Assembly (NCBI RefSeq): GCF_041431135.1
Contig: NZ_CP107799.1
Location: 5,146,001-5,210,000 of the forward strand
Source of the DNA: Streptomyces sp. NBC_00554
GTDB lineage: Bacteria; Actinomycetota; Actinomycetes; Streptomycetales; Streptomycetaceae
Length of the DNA stretch: 64,000 nt
Reading direction: 5' to 3'
Positions 40,169 to 47,164 of this stretch are shown here, piece after piece; the stretch's first letter is position 1; the number at the start of each line of letters is the position of its first letter. The translations under genes were made by a program, and so were the position numbers. The notes below the pieces were generated by a model. That model did not search any database. It saw only the letters and a list, made by a program, of their open reading frames with translations, and had not been told where the DNA came from.

Positions 40169-40807
40169 TCACTCACGCGAGCCACGCGGATTGTCAGCAA
40201 ACCGGTGGATCTTCTCGAAGGAACGAAGCAGGCGCCGGCGCTTCAGGAACCGGAAGCGCCCGACTCGGCTCTCACGAGGATGCAGCGCTGCTCGGCACAG
40301 CCCAGAGTAGAGACCAAACTTGCTGATCGCGCTAAGGCTCACTGCCGAAATCCGCGCATCCTTGCCGCGCGGACGCTCTTGTTTGAGCTGCCACTCAAGC
40401 TCGTCCAGCCATTCGCGGAGCTTGCCAGCCGTTTCCTGCGCGCTGATGGCGACCTCCATGGGCCCCTCGACTAGGACCGCCCCAACCTTCAGTCCGATCT
40501 CATCGTGCGCCGCCTGTGCCTGGAGCAGCTTCTCCGCTGCCCGGTCCACATCCAGATGGGACTCCATCAGGCTCTCCGTTAACCGCTGCATAGCGTCGTG
40601 CTGCACCAGGAATGCCGAGGCGCAGGCACCGTAGATGTCCCGCCTCGACTTCCGGTCCTCAAGAGCGGACTGAGCGCGGGCGCCGATGCGTGCCGTTAGC
40701 CCAGCGCCGAAGGCACCGGCAACGGCGGCAAGCGCCGTGCCAGCAACACCGATCAGAGCCACCAGCGTTACCGAGTCCATCCACGCATTGTGTGGGGCTG
40801 AGGTCAT
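40169..40807 (-). CDS. membrane-anchored coiled-coil protein, unknown function
   Basis: A 212-residue protein. An N-terminal membrane helix (VTLVALIGVAGTALAAVAGAFGA, split here by reading: about residues 12-34) is followed by TARIGARAQSALEDRKSRRD and a long helical region (about 45-165) with HDAMQRLTESLMESHLD and EKLLQAQAAHDEIGLK. The C-terminus is strongly basic (RVGRFRFLKRRRLL). The start is ATG 40805-40807; ATG 40778-40780 just before the helix is also possible. Codon use is GC-rich, unlike the two cargo modules around it. I recall similar proteins in Streptomyces accessory regions; function unknown. Confidence 0.6.
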   Translation of the reverse strand: MTSAPHNAWMDSVTLVALIGVAGTALAAVAGAFGAGLTARIGARAQSALEDRKSRRDIYGACASAFLVQHDAMQRLTESLMESHLDVDRAAEKLLQAQAAHDEIGLKVGAVLVEGPMEVAISAQETAGKLREWLDELEWQLKQERPRGKDARISAVSLSAISKFGLYSGLCRAALHPRESRVGRFRFLKRRRLLRSFEKIHRFADNPRGSRE

Positions 40808-41062
40808 GGAACAGACGAATGATGACGGCCTTCGCCAACAGCCCACCCAACTGGCCTGGCGCTGAGCCCGAGCGGGCACGGCCCCGGAGGCGTCGCAGGC
40901 AGCCGACTATGACGACTTCGGAGTTGGGCCGCAGGCAAGCTGCTCACACGCCGACGCTGGATCCCGGGTGCGCGGTGCGGTCGGCACTTCGCCACAACGT
41001 CGTCTCTGTGTGCGGGTACATGGTGTCGATGCGAGGAAACGTGCAGAACAGCCAGCCGCGCC

Positions 41063-41224
41063 ACCGTCCGCATCCACACCAGAGAGGGCCGCGACACCCG
41101 CACCAACCTCTTCCAGGACCGCCGCAACCACGTTTGGGACAACATCCGCGACAAGGCCACCCTCTGCGACGACCGCAGCCGCTCCATCGACACCAAGGCT
41201 TGGGGCAACCGCCACCACCGCTAA
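41063..41224 (+). pseudogene. remnant of a lamin-tail domain protein (C-terminal end)
   Basis: 53 codons ending in TAA encode TVRIHTREGRDTRTNLFQDR, then NHVWDNIRDKATLCDDRSRS and IDTKAWGNRHHR. This is the typical C-terminal strand pattern of secreted lamin-tail domain proteins of actinomycetes (VRIHTG.GRDTRTDLYQDRR...VWNN..DTATLR). Nothing upstream in this frame resembles the rest of such a protein, so this is a fragment left from a lost gene. Confidence 0.5.
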
Positions 41225-41727
41225 CCCCGCCACCGGTGCCCCGTCCTCTGCAAGCCCACTGCGGAAGTCGGGGCACTGGCTTGCTGAAGCACCATGCAAG
41301 GCCTAGCGGGCGTCGAAATCAGAGTGCGACGCCGGTACAAGGACTTGCGACACGCGTGATTGTTGTCCTGGTCTTTGTCCAGTGCGCTGACAGACGCCGT
41401 GGTTCACACCGGTTCATGCGACCGAAATGAACTGCTGCATGAACGGGCACGGATGCTCGGGAACAGCCATGCGGACAGTTCGGGATCGAGGGGCCAGCAT
41501 GGTCGCTCGTCAAGGCTGTCGAACGGCAACCTGGCGAGGGGACCACCGAGGATCTGATTTCCTCTGCTATCGCAGATGCGAGGATGGCCGAACCGTATCC
41601 GGAGTTGCTCGCTGCTAGCTCGCACTTGCTCGCGGTGGGGCGTTCCTCCGCAAGTGCCGCCACGTAATTTTGTCCTCGCTTCGCGAAGGAGGAATCCGAT
41701 GGCCCAGAACGCCGTTTTGGGGGCTTC
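41225..41727. other. gap in the element without recognised gene
   Basis: About 500 bp of mixed composition. Several frames are open but none has coherent codon use or a recognisable product. It separates the lamin-tail remnant from the two-TM gene pair. Confidence 0.5.
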
Positions 41728-42495
41728 TTACTCGTTCGATAGATTGATGGAAGAAAACTTCTCCACAAGCCTTTTGGCGTCCCTTATAGCCTGAGTCAAG
41801 GCTGTAGGGTCGATAGATTCTTCAGCCTCTGGATCATGTGCAAGTTGATTCCTCATGCCAAGGACTCGACTCAGCACATCAGAGTCGGAACCTGACAGGT
41901 TGGCGGCATGCGAAAAATCTTGAATGAGGTCTGCGAGATTGTCATTCACTCGCGACGCACCAAATTCTTCGCCCATCCTTGAGCGAATAACATTCTCGAT
42001 TTGAAGCCATTCCATCATGAGAGTGGCCGAGGCTGGGCGGATCACTGTCTGTGTTTGAGGCTTACCTGCGCGACGCAAGTAGCGCATGAGAGGCCTCTCC
42101 AGCGTCTTTAGTACCATGGTAAAAATCGTGCCGATGAGGGATCCACCTGCGAGGATCAAGGAATCCTTTCCGGTGACGGCCTTTCCTTCATTCGCCACAA
42201 ATACGATAGCTAGGCCAATGACAACGTAGGTACCTGTCAATGCCCATAGGAAATTCGTGAAGTAGCGACTCTCTGAAGCGCTCCCTCCAGGGTCTGCCAT
42301 GTCGGCCATAATCTGACGTGCAGCCTCAGACACATGTCGCGCGGTGACTGTGCCGCCTTCCTCTGCCCCTTGGGAATAGGCTGCCGACACAGCCGCATTT
42401 TGAACATTTGAGCGGAATTCTTCGACTACTTCATCTACGGTGTGACGGGCGGCTTCAGAGAAAGAAAACGTACGAAAATCATCGCCGTCGCTCAT
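41728..42495 (-). CDS. two-TM protein with HEPN-like C-terminus, element cargo
   Basis: A 255-residue protein. The helical N-terminus (about 1-70) contains GGTVTARHVSEAARQIM. Two membrane helices follow at about 80-140 (NFLWALTGTYVVIGLAIVFV and LILAGGSLIGTIFTMVL), and a C-terminal soluble helical domain covers about 160-255: MMEWLQIENVIRSRMGEEFG, NDNLADLIQDFSHAANL, VLGMRNQLAHDPEAEE. RNQLAH fits the R-(4-6)-H signature of HEPN RNase-like domains. The ATG (42493-42495) overlaps the stop of the upstream two-TM gene as ATGA. A/T-rich codon use sets it apart from the chromosome. A membrane-tethered effector is a plausible reading; the HEPN call rests on one motif. Confidence 0.65.
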   Translation of the reverse strand: MSDGDDFRTFSFSEAARHTVDEVVEEFRSNVQNAAVSAAYSQGAEEGGTVTARHVSEAARQIMADMADPGGSASESRYFTNFLWALTGTYVVIGLAIVFVANEGKAVTGKDSLILAGGSLIGTIFTMVLKTLERPLMRYLRRAGKPQTQTVIRPASATLMMEWLQIENVIRSRMGEEFGASRVNDNLADLIQDFSHAANLSGSDSDVLSRVLGMRNQLAHDPEAEESIDPTALTQAIRDAKRLVEKFSSINLSNE

Positions 42496-42872
42496 CGCAT
42501 GTACCCCACAACCCCGAATCCGACCATGAGGGTGGCGGCGAGAACGAGCCCGATTACGCCCCACGATTGATCAATATTGTTCGTGAAAATTCCTACCGCG
42601 ATTCCGGCTGTAGTTGCACCGACGTTCAATAGTGCTGCTGTAGTGTCTTTCTGGGACCGGGCTATCCCTCGTCTGACGTAGGCGTTTGCGTCGCTCACAT
42701 CTGTCGCCGTAATTTGCGCCGACCCGCCATGAGTTCGATTAATGGCCTCTAGGCGCTGCGCTTCGCGGAATAATGACTGACTGAATTCGGTAATTTTCTG
42801 GTGAAGTGCTCGCTTTGTCTCTAATGCCAGATTGTCGCTTCCTGGCACCTGGACTTGCAGCTCGTCCGGCAT
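42492..42872 (-). CDS. small two-TM protein, partner of the HEPN-like protein
   Basis: A 126-residue protein. The soluble N-terminal half (about 1-75) is helical (ALHQKITEFSQSLFREAQRL) and contains GGSAQITATDVSDANAYV, which aligns with GGTVTARHVSEAARQIM of the downstream protein. Two membrane helices fill the C-terminal half (TAALLNVGATTAGIAVGIF and WGVIGLVLAATLMVGFGVVG). The ATGA overlap with the next gene means tight co-translation. Two-TM plus N-terminal helix proteins of this size occur in defence modules (SLATT-like), but no family can be named safely. Confidence 0.6.
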   Translation of the reverse strand: MPDELQVQVPGSDNLALETKRALHQKITEFSQSLFREAQRLEAINRTHGGSAQITATDVSDANAYVRRGIARSQKDTTAALLNVGATTAGIAVGIFTNNIDQSWGVIGLVLAATLMVGFGVVGYMR

Positions 42873-42981
42873 TCATCACCCTCGACGTTGCCAACCAATG
42901 TCAGCTCATCGTATTCGGGCCAGTTGGGTATGGCGTCCATCTCGACTCGATCGGCGACCGTTCAGGCTCGAAGGCAGACGC

Positions 42982-43001
42982 TATGGGCCATCTGTGGGCC
43001 A
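42982..43001 (+). repeat. candidate integrase arm site, right copy
   Basis: Direct repeat of 35871-35890 with one mismatch (centre CATCTG instead of CATGTG). It lies 74 bp left of the attR core. Confidence 0.5.
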
Positions 43002-43074
43002 AGTGGCCGACTGAGAGTGATTCGGACGGCGTTTGAGCAGGTCACATGCAGTGTGGCCGCGGCTAGAGCGACGC

Positions 43075-43131
43075 TCTTGAAAACCGTCGTGGCAGCGATG
43101 TCACCGTGGGTTCAAATCCCACACCCACCGC
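43075..43131 (+). repeat. attR, 57-bp direct repeat (tRNA-Ser 3' fragment)
   Basis: Identical to 35703-35759. It holds only the anticodon-loop to 3'-end part of tRNA-Ser, with no 5' half before it, and is the displaced chromosomal end of the tRNA gene. Confidence 0.92.
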
Positions 43132-43157
43132 TTGCAGGTCAGCGTATGTGCTGGTCA

Positions 43158-43190
43158 GAAGGGGTGTCTCTCAGTGAGAGACACCCCTTC
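43158..43190. terminator. original chromosomal terminator of tRNA-Ser
   Basis: Perfect stem GAAGGGGTGTCTCTCA / TGAGAGACACCCCTTC with one central base. It lies 27 bp beyond attR, as the element's copy lies 24 bp beyond attL. Confidence 0.85.
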
Positions 43191-43257
43191 CTCGTTCAGC
43201 CCGTCTCACGGGGAACGGCACGGCGAGATGTGCTGAGGTCGGGCGGCCGGCGTGTGG

Positions 43258-43710
43258 TTACGCGCGGCCGCTGTATCCGAGACTGCAGTCCGCGTATGTG
43301 CCCACGACCGCGCAGAGCTGGATGTAGACCGCGGTGCCCTCTGTCAGATCTCCGGTGTTCCACGGGCTGGTGTAGGTGGCTGCGTGCCCGCGCGTGGTGG
43401 CAACGCGCCCCGTCACCGGAGAGACCATTTTGGCTTCCATGCCTCGCCCGTCCGAAAGCACGTCCACCACCTGAAACGCGTCGCCGGGGATGCCACAGCA
43501 CCCCGGATCGGCGTTCCACACCATGGCGCCCGCGTAGGTGCCGTTGTAGTAGGAGGTGATGCTGAAGCTCCCGTTGTCGGACACCGCGCTCTTGCTGAAG
43601 GTCCAGTCGGCAGCCGCCGCGTTGGTCGCCCCGACAGTGAGGGAACCGCCGGCAAGGAGTGCACTGGCCGCCAGTAGCGTGAAAACTCGGCTCTTCTGTC
43701 TCGTCCGCAT
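43258..43710 (-). CDS. small secreted protein, unknown family
   Basis: A 150-residue protein with a signal peptide (VFTLLAASALLAGGSLTVGA, cleavage near ATNAAAA). The mature part of about 115 residues is beta-rich (SFSITSYYNGTYAGAMVWNA) and has Cys residues in GCCGIPG, LCAVVGT and DCSLGYSG, which fits disulphides. It is the first gene on the chromosome side of attR. ATG 43708-43710 has GGGGAC upstream. No function is recognised. Confidence 0.78.
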   Translation of the reverse strand: MRTRQKSRVFTLLAASALLAGGSLTVGATNAAAADWTFSKSAVSDNGSFSITSYYNGTYAGAMVWNADPGCCGIPGDAFQVVDVLSDGRGMEAKMVSPVTGRVATTRGHAATYTSPWNTGDLTEGTAVYIQLCAVVGTYADCSLGYSGRA

Positions 43711-43987
43711 GGAAAGTCCCCTCCAGGATGGATAGTTGCGCAGATCCAATTGACGGCAGATCGTCTCTGGAACCGAGAGGCCGATCAACGCTCTTCCTGG
43801 GAAAGGCGACGCAAAGCAAACACTCTGTGGACGCATTGCGTCTTTCCCAGCAATCCGTCCTAACCCTGCGCATGGTCTCGAGCATGGCCTTGAACGTGGT
43901 CTTGAGTAGGGAGTTGGCGGGTTCGCGGACGCCGTGGATGGCGCAGATGGGTCAGGGGCCGTTCCCGTACGCGCTACGGTTCCTGCC

Positions 43988-44647
43988 ATGCCCCGATCAA
44001 CCGAAGCCGAGCCTTTGCGTGTCACCGCGGACGACGTGGACCAAGCTGTCCAGCTCGCCGTCAGCACTCTCCGGGAGGCGCCCCCGGAGGCCTGGGTCGG
44101 CAAGGCCGGCTCGCTGGAGTGGGACTGCTGGGAGACCGTCGAGCACCTCAGCGACGACCTCTTTGCCTACGCCGCCCAACTGGGTCCCAAGGAACCGCCC
44201 TTGGAGGGCGAGGTGCCGTTCGTCTGGGAGAGCCGAAGGCCCGGTGGTCCCGCGAACGCCATTCACGCGGATCGTGCGGCGGGGCCCGCCGGGCTGTTGC
44301 AGGTGCTGGAGGCGAGCGGCGCGCTGCTGGTCGCCATGGTGCGTACGACGCCGTCGCGGGTCCGCGCCCACCACGCCTTCGGGGTGTCGGACCCCGAGGG
44401 CTTCGCCGCGATGGGCATCGTGGAGACCCTGGTGCACACCCACGATCTGGCCGAGGGACTCGGGCTGACCTGGACCCCGCCCGCCGACCTGTGCTCGCGA
44501 GTCCTCAACCGGCTGTTCCCGGACGCCCCGTCGAACACGGACCCCTGGCCCACCCTGCTCTGGGCCACCGGCCGCACCGAACTGCCGGGCCACCCCCGCC
44601 TCACCACATGGCGGTGGCACGGGGCGCCCCGGTCGACGGAACTCTGA
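43988..44647 (+). CDS. maleylpyruvate isomerase N-terminal-like/DinB-fold protein
   Basis: A 219-residue soluble four-helix protein of the mycothiol-dependent maleylpyruvate isomerase/DinB superfamily. Likely metal-ligand His positions are in WETVEHLSDDLFAYAAQLG and in ETLVHTHDLAEGLGL (H-x-H-D-L-A), with EWDCWE at the start of the first helix. Members use mycothiol or bind a metal; the substrate is unknown. The start is ATG 43988-43990 (MPRSTEAEPLRVT). The next gene starts 17 bp downstream. Confidence 0.75.
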   Translation: MPRSTEAEPLRVTADDVDQAVQLAVSTLREAPPEAWVGKAGSLEWDCWETVEHLSDDLFAYAAQLGPKEPPLEGEVPFVWESRRPGGPANAIHADRAAGPAGLLQVLEASGALLVAMVRTTPSRVRAHHAFGVSDPEGFAAMGIVETLVHTHDLAEGLGLTWTPPADLCSRVLNRLFPDAPSNTDPWPTLLWATGRTELPGHPRLTTWRWHGAPRSTEL

Positions 44648-44664
44648 TGCGGGAGGCGTCGTTT

Positions 44665-45102
44665 GTGAGGTTCCAGGGGACGATCCGCAGCGAGCGCGGT
44701 CACTTTCCCGGCGTATTCGGATTGGCCAACGGCCTCGCACGCGAAGGCAGGCTCACCGAAGAGCAATTCCGGTTCTGGCGAGCCAACAACGACTGGTACG
44801 ACGCCAATTACCCCAACCCCTCGGACATCGATCCCCTCGTCTATGACCACGAGACTCACCCTGGTGCTGTCGCCTGGTTCAAATCATCGGCCAAGGAACT
44901 CATCAAGCGGGTGGACGGGTACCTGGAACTCCTCGCCGCGCATGGCGTCGAGTGCCGGCGTGTGGAGTCGTCGGCACCAGGAAAGATCATCTACGAGGAT
45001 GAGTGTCAGGTTGTGGTCGTCCCCCTGGAAGCGGCTGCTTCGCGTGGCGCCGACCCTCGCGGAACGGCTCGGGAGGCAGCCGGCGACTCTCCGGGTCGGT
45101 GA
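44665..45102 (+). CDS. hypothetical protein, 145 residues
   Basis: A small soluble protein beginning MRFQGTIRSERGHFPGVFGL. It has an aromatic-rich segment (EEQFRFWRANNDWYDANYPN), then LVYDHETHPGAVAWFK and a conserved-looking YEDECQVVVVP. The C-terminal 20 residues are low-complexity. The start is GTG 44665-44667, supported by GGGAGG at 44651-44656; an ATG at 44647 would add six residues. Not recognised. Confidence 0.62.
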   Translation: MRFQGTIRSERGHFPGVFGLANGLAREGRLTEEQFRFWRANNDWYDANYPNPSDIDPLVYDHETHPGAVAWFKSSAKELIKRVDGYLELLAAHGVECRRVESSAPGKIIYEDECQVVVVPLEAAASRGADPRGTAREAAGDSPGR

Positions 45103-45198
45103 CGCCGGTGATCCAGGTGCCTCCCGAGTTCGGCCAGGTGGGCGGTGATCGGTGGTCGCGCCCCAGGGCCGAGTGTTCCCGTCAGTGCCGGTGCCTCG

Positions 45199-46080
45199 TC
45201 AGTGCCGGTTCCCTGTCATCCGTGCCGCCGAGGCCACCGTCGAGCGGGCCTCGCGGAGTGTGAGGCCGGTGTGGACGGCCGCGTCGATCAGGGCGGGGGT
45301 CAGGGCGGGGCCGATGCCGTTCTCGTAGGCGCGGCAGGCGGCCCAGAAGAGGCGGGTGTTGCGCTGGCCCGCGTGGGCGGCCAGGACGAACTGGATCAGA
45401 CCCTGGCCCTGCCCGTGGACGTCCGCCGGTGTCGAGTCCGACGGCTTGGCGTGCCGCGGTGGCGGCAGGAGCAGCCGCAGCAGGGCCGGCGGGCAGGGTG
45501 CGGGAGCAAAGTGGGCGGTGCCCGGGGCGGTGCTGTAGGCGCCGTGTTCGGTACGGGATCCGGGGCCGACGAGATAGCCGCCGGCGCCGCGGACGTCGAT
45601 GCCGGGGGCCAGCCGGCTCGCCGAGTTGGGGACGGCCACGTCCGGCGGGCCGCTCAGCCACAGGTGGCGGCCGCCGCTCGGGGTGAGGATGACCACGGTC
45701 TCCGGGATGGTGAACAGGTGCCGCAGGGCCAGTTCGCGCAGAGCCGCTGACGACTCCGTACCGGACTTGGTGTCGAGGTCGATGCCGATCAGGTGGTACG
45801 GCGGCAGACCACAGGCGATGCCGTAGCCGGTGGCCCAGGGGGCTGCCGCGAAGAGCGCGCGGATACGGCGTGGGTCGGTCGAGGCGTCGTACACGCCGTG
45901 CCCGAAGCGGCCGCACTCGCCGTGGCAGACGGGCAGGCCGGCGGGGTCGGTTCGGTGGGGGGAGCGCAGTGCGGGGAGCTTCGTACGGGACAGCGGGATG
46001 ACTGCGAGGCCGCGCTCGGCGGCGGACAGTGCGTGGGCCAGGGCCATGGTCGTGGCCTGCCGGTCGGTGGTGGTGGCCAT
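45199..46080 (-). CDS. bifunctional DNA primase/polymerase (prim-pol) domain protein
   Basis: A 293-residue protein with a PF09250-like domain over most of its length: ALSAAERGLAVIPLSRTKLP, a Cys/His region CHGECGRFGHGVYDAS, the acidic metal motif LIGIDLDTKSG (D-x-D), the His motif SGGRHLWLSG and GIDVRGAGGYLVGPGS. Catalytic residues look intact. The C-terminus (about 215-293) is a small helical domain; no helicase is fused. Such stand-alone prim-pols are often of plasmid, phage or integrative-element origin. The start is ATG 46078-46080 (MATTTDRQATT). Confidence 0.85.
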   Translation of the reverse strand: MATTTDRQATTMALAHALSAAERGLAVIPLSRTKLPALRSPHRTDPAGLPVCHGECGRFGHGVYDASTDPRRIRALFAAAPWATGYGIACGLPPYHLIGIDLDTKSGTESSAALRELALRHLFTIPETVVILTPSGGRHLWLSGPPDVAVPNSASRLAPGIDVRGAGGYLVGPGSRTEHGAYSTAPGTAHFAPAPCPPALLRLLLPPPRHAKPSDSTPADVHGQGQGLIQFVLAAHAGQRNTRLFWAACRAYENGIGPALTPALIDAAVHTGLTLREARSTVASAARMTGNRH

Positions 46081-46477
46081 GCCTCTATGTTCGTACGAGT
46101 GTTCGAAAAAAGGAAGGGGGTTCGGCAGGGCGCGCAGGCGGCGGCGGGCGTTTCGGGGGATGCAGGAGAGATTGGCCGAAAATGTGCCGGAACGCTTCAT
46201 CCCTTGCGGTGCCTGCCATCCGAACCCGCTCCCCGGCCTTGACCTGCGGCTTCGAGTCGGAAATGGCGGGTGGAAGGTCGCGAAAGGCGTTTATCGACTT
46301 GTCCTCACGCTTCAGGGGGAATGGGTGCTTCCGGGGTGGTTCGCCGGGGATTCGGTGGGCAACTCTGGAGTCGCGACGTCGTGCACATCACCGAGGCGGT
46401 CGGCCAACTGCCTTGGGACAAGCCGTACTTCCCGGTTCACGCCGGTGCGTACATCTGGTTCTTCTGGAGGAATTCAC
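46081..46477. other. 397-bp intergenic region
   Basis: Divergent promoter region of the prim-pol gene and the small secreted protein gene. No RNA gene, repeat or reading frame of note was recognised. Confidence 0.5.
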
Positions 46478-46783
46478 ATGGCAAGCATCCGTACCGCCCG
46501 CGTCCTCGCCGCCGTCGCGGCCCTGCCCCTCGCGGCCACCCTCTTCACGGGTGTCGCGGCGGCAGACAACGGCGCCTTCGCGGACGACGGATCGAACGCG
46601 GCGGTGGCGACCGTCAGCGGCAGTGGAGTCGGTGGTGACAACTTCGGAAACTCGTCCACCACACAGCAGCAGGCGGTCGGCTCCGGCGCCTCGAACCAGA
46701 GCAACACGGCCCAGGTGAACGGTTCCGCGTTCACGGCCATCGACCAGTCGAACAACGTCGTCAACTTCACCAACCTCTGGTGA
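46478..46783 (+). CDS. small secreted Asn/Ser/Gln-rich protein
   Basis: A 101-residue exported protein. The signal peptide is VLAAVAALPLAATLFTGVAA. The mature part of about 72 residues, DNGAFADDGSNAAVATVSGS, continues with NSSTTQQQAVGSGASNQSN and ends FTAIDQSNNVVNFTNLW. It has no Cys. The regularly spaced Asn, Gln and Ser with small residues recall curlin, rodlin or chaplin-type surface fibre proteins, though it fits none of the named families clearly. ATG 46478-46480 has TGGAGGAA upstream. A terminator follows within 5 bp. Confidence 0.75.
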   Translation: MASIRTARVLAAVAALPLAATLFTGVAAADNGAFADDGSNAAVATVSGSGVGGDNFGNSSTTQQQAVGSGASNQSNTAQVNGSAFTAIDQSNNVVNFTNLW

Positions 46784-46787
46784 GCCG

Positions 46788-46812
46788 GGGGCCGATGCGC
46801 TCTCATCGGCCC
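46788..46812 (+). terminator. terminator of the small secreted protein gene
   Basis: Perfect 9-bp stem GGGCCGATG / CATCGGCCC (46788-46796 and 46804-46812), 5 bp after the stop. Confidence 0.75.
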
Positions 46813-46856
46813 GGGAACTCCCGTGGGGGGCTGTGCTCTGTGGGGTGGTAACACGT

Positions 46857-46895
46857 CTGCGCGGCGGTGCTTCGGTGCCGTCGCGCAGGCGTTTT
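46857..46895 (+). terminator. second hairpin with T run
   Basis: A 14-bp stem with G-T pairs around a TTCG loop (46857-46870 and 46875-46888), followed by GCGTTTT. It lies 70 bp after the first hairpin and may back it up. Confidence 0.65.
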
Positions 46896-46966
46896 CGTGG
46901 GTCTACGCGCGCGCGTGCCCGGGTGCTTGAGGTTGTTCACGCGCGCCTGCCCAGGTGCTTGAGGGA

Positions 46967-47081
46967 GTCCGGCGAGGCTGCCCAGGCGAGTCCGGCGAGG
47001 GTGCTTGGATGCGTCCGGCGAAGCGGCTCGGGCGAGTCCGGAGGGGGGACTTGGGTGTGTCCGGCGACGGCTCCGGTGCGG
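46967..47081 (+). repeat. five 23-bp tandem repeats upstream of the acyl-CoA dehydrogenase operon
   Basis: GTCCGGCGA (once GTCCGGAGG) recurs at 46967, 46990, 47013, 47036 and 47059, exactly every 23 bp, with a varying second half. One or two more decayed units may precede it (46921-46966). It ends 14 bp before a TTGACA. Confidence 0.85.
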
Positions 47082-47094
47082 GGCTCCGGTGACC

Positions 47095-47125
47095 TTGACA
47101 GTCGGCATTGTCTGACGGACAGTCA
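47095..47125 (+). promoter_or_regulatory. candidate promoter and TetR-type operator of the igr-like operon
   Basis: TTGACA at 47095-47100 is followed by a 17-bp pseudo-palindrome at 47109-47125, TGNCTGNC-N-GNCAGNCA, overlapping where a -10 (GACAGT, 47118-47123) would lie at 17-bp spacing. This placement fits repression. The regulator is not in the window. Confidence 0.5.
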
Positions 47126-47164
47126 GAAACCCTTGTTCGTACGAGGTCCGGGAGGGCCGCCGCC

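Larger units (their letters stand above)
35703..43131. mobile_element. integrated element of about 7.4 kb in tRNA-Ser, probably immobile
   Basis: Two identical 57-bp repeats (35703-35759 and 43075-43131) begin in the anticodon loop of tRNA-Ser and run to just past its 3' end, the classic footprint of a tyrosine integrase. Between them lie an integrase remnant next to attL, a GntR remnant, a glycosyltransferase, several unknown genes and a lamin-tail gene remnant. No replication, transfer or phage structural genes are present. Base composition is visibly more A/T-rich in 38250-39780 and 41650-42900 than in the flanking chromosome. It reads as a decayed actinomycete integrative element that has kept cargo. 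Confidence 0.85.

Noticed and set aside
40968..41306. Ala/Thr/Pro-rich plus-strand frame of 112 codons in the element
   Set aside because: Alternate frame of the lamin-tail remnant region; composition is an artefact of GC-rich codons and no start signal is present.
43040..43132. A second complete tRNA-Ser gene
   Set aside because: Only the part from the anticodon loop to the 3' end matches; the 5' acceptor strand and D arm are missing, so it is attR.
46967..47081. CRISPR array upstream of the acyl-CoA dehydrogenase operon
   Set aside because: The 23-bp unit repeats head to tail with no unique spacers; the constant part is just 7-9 bp.
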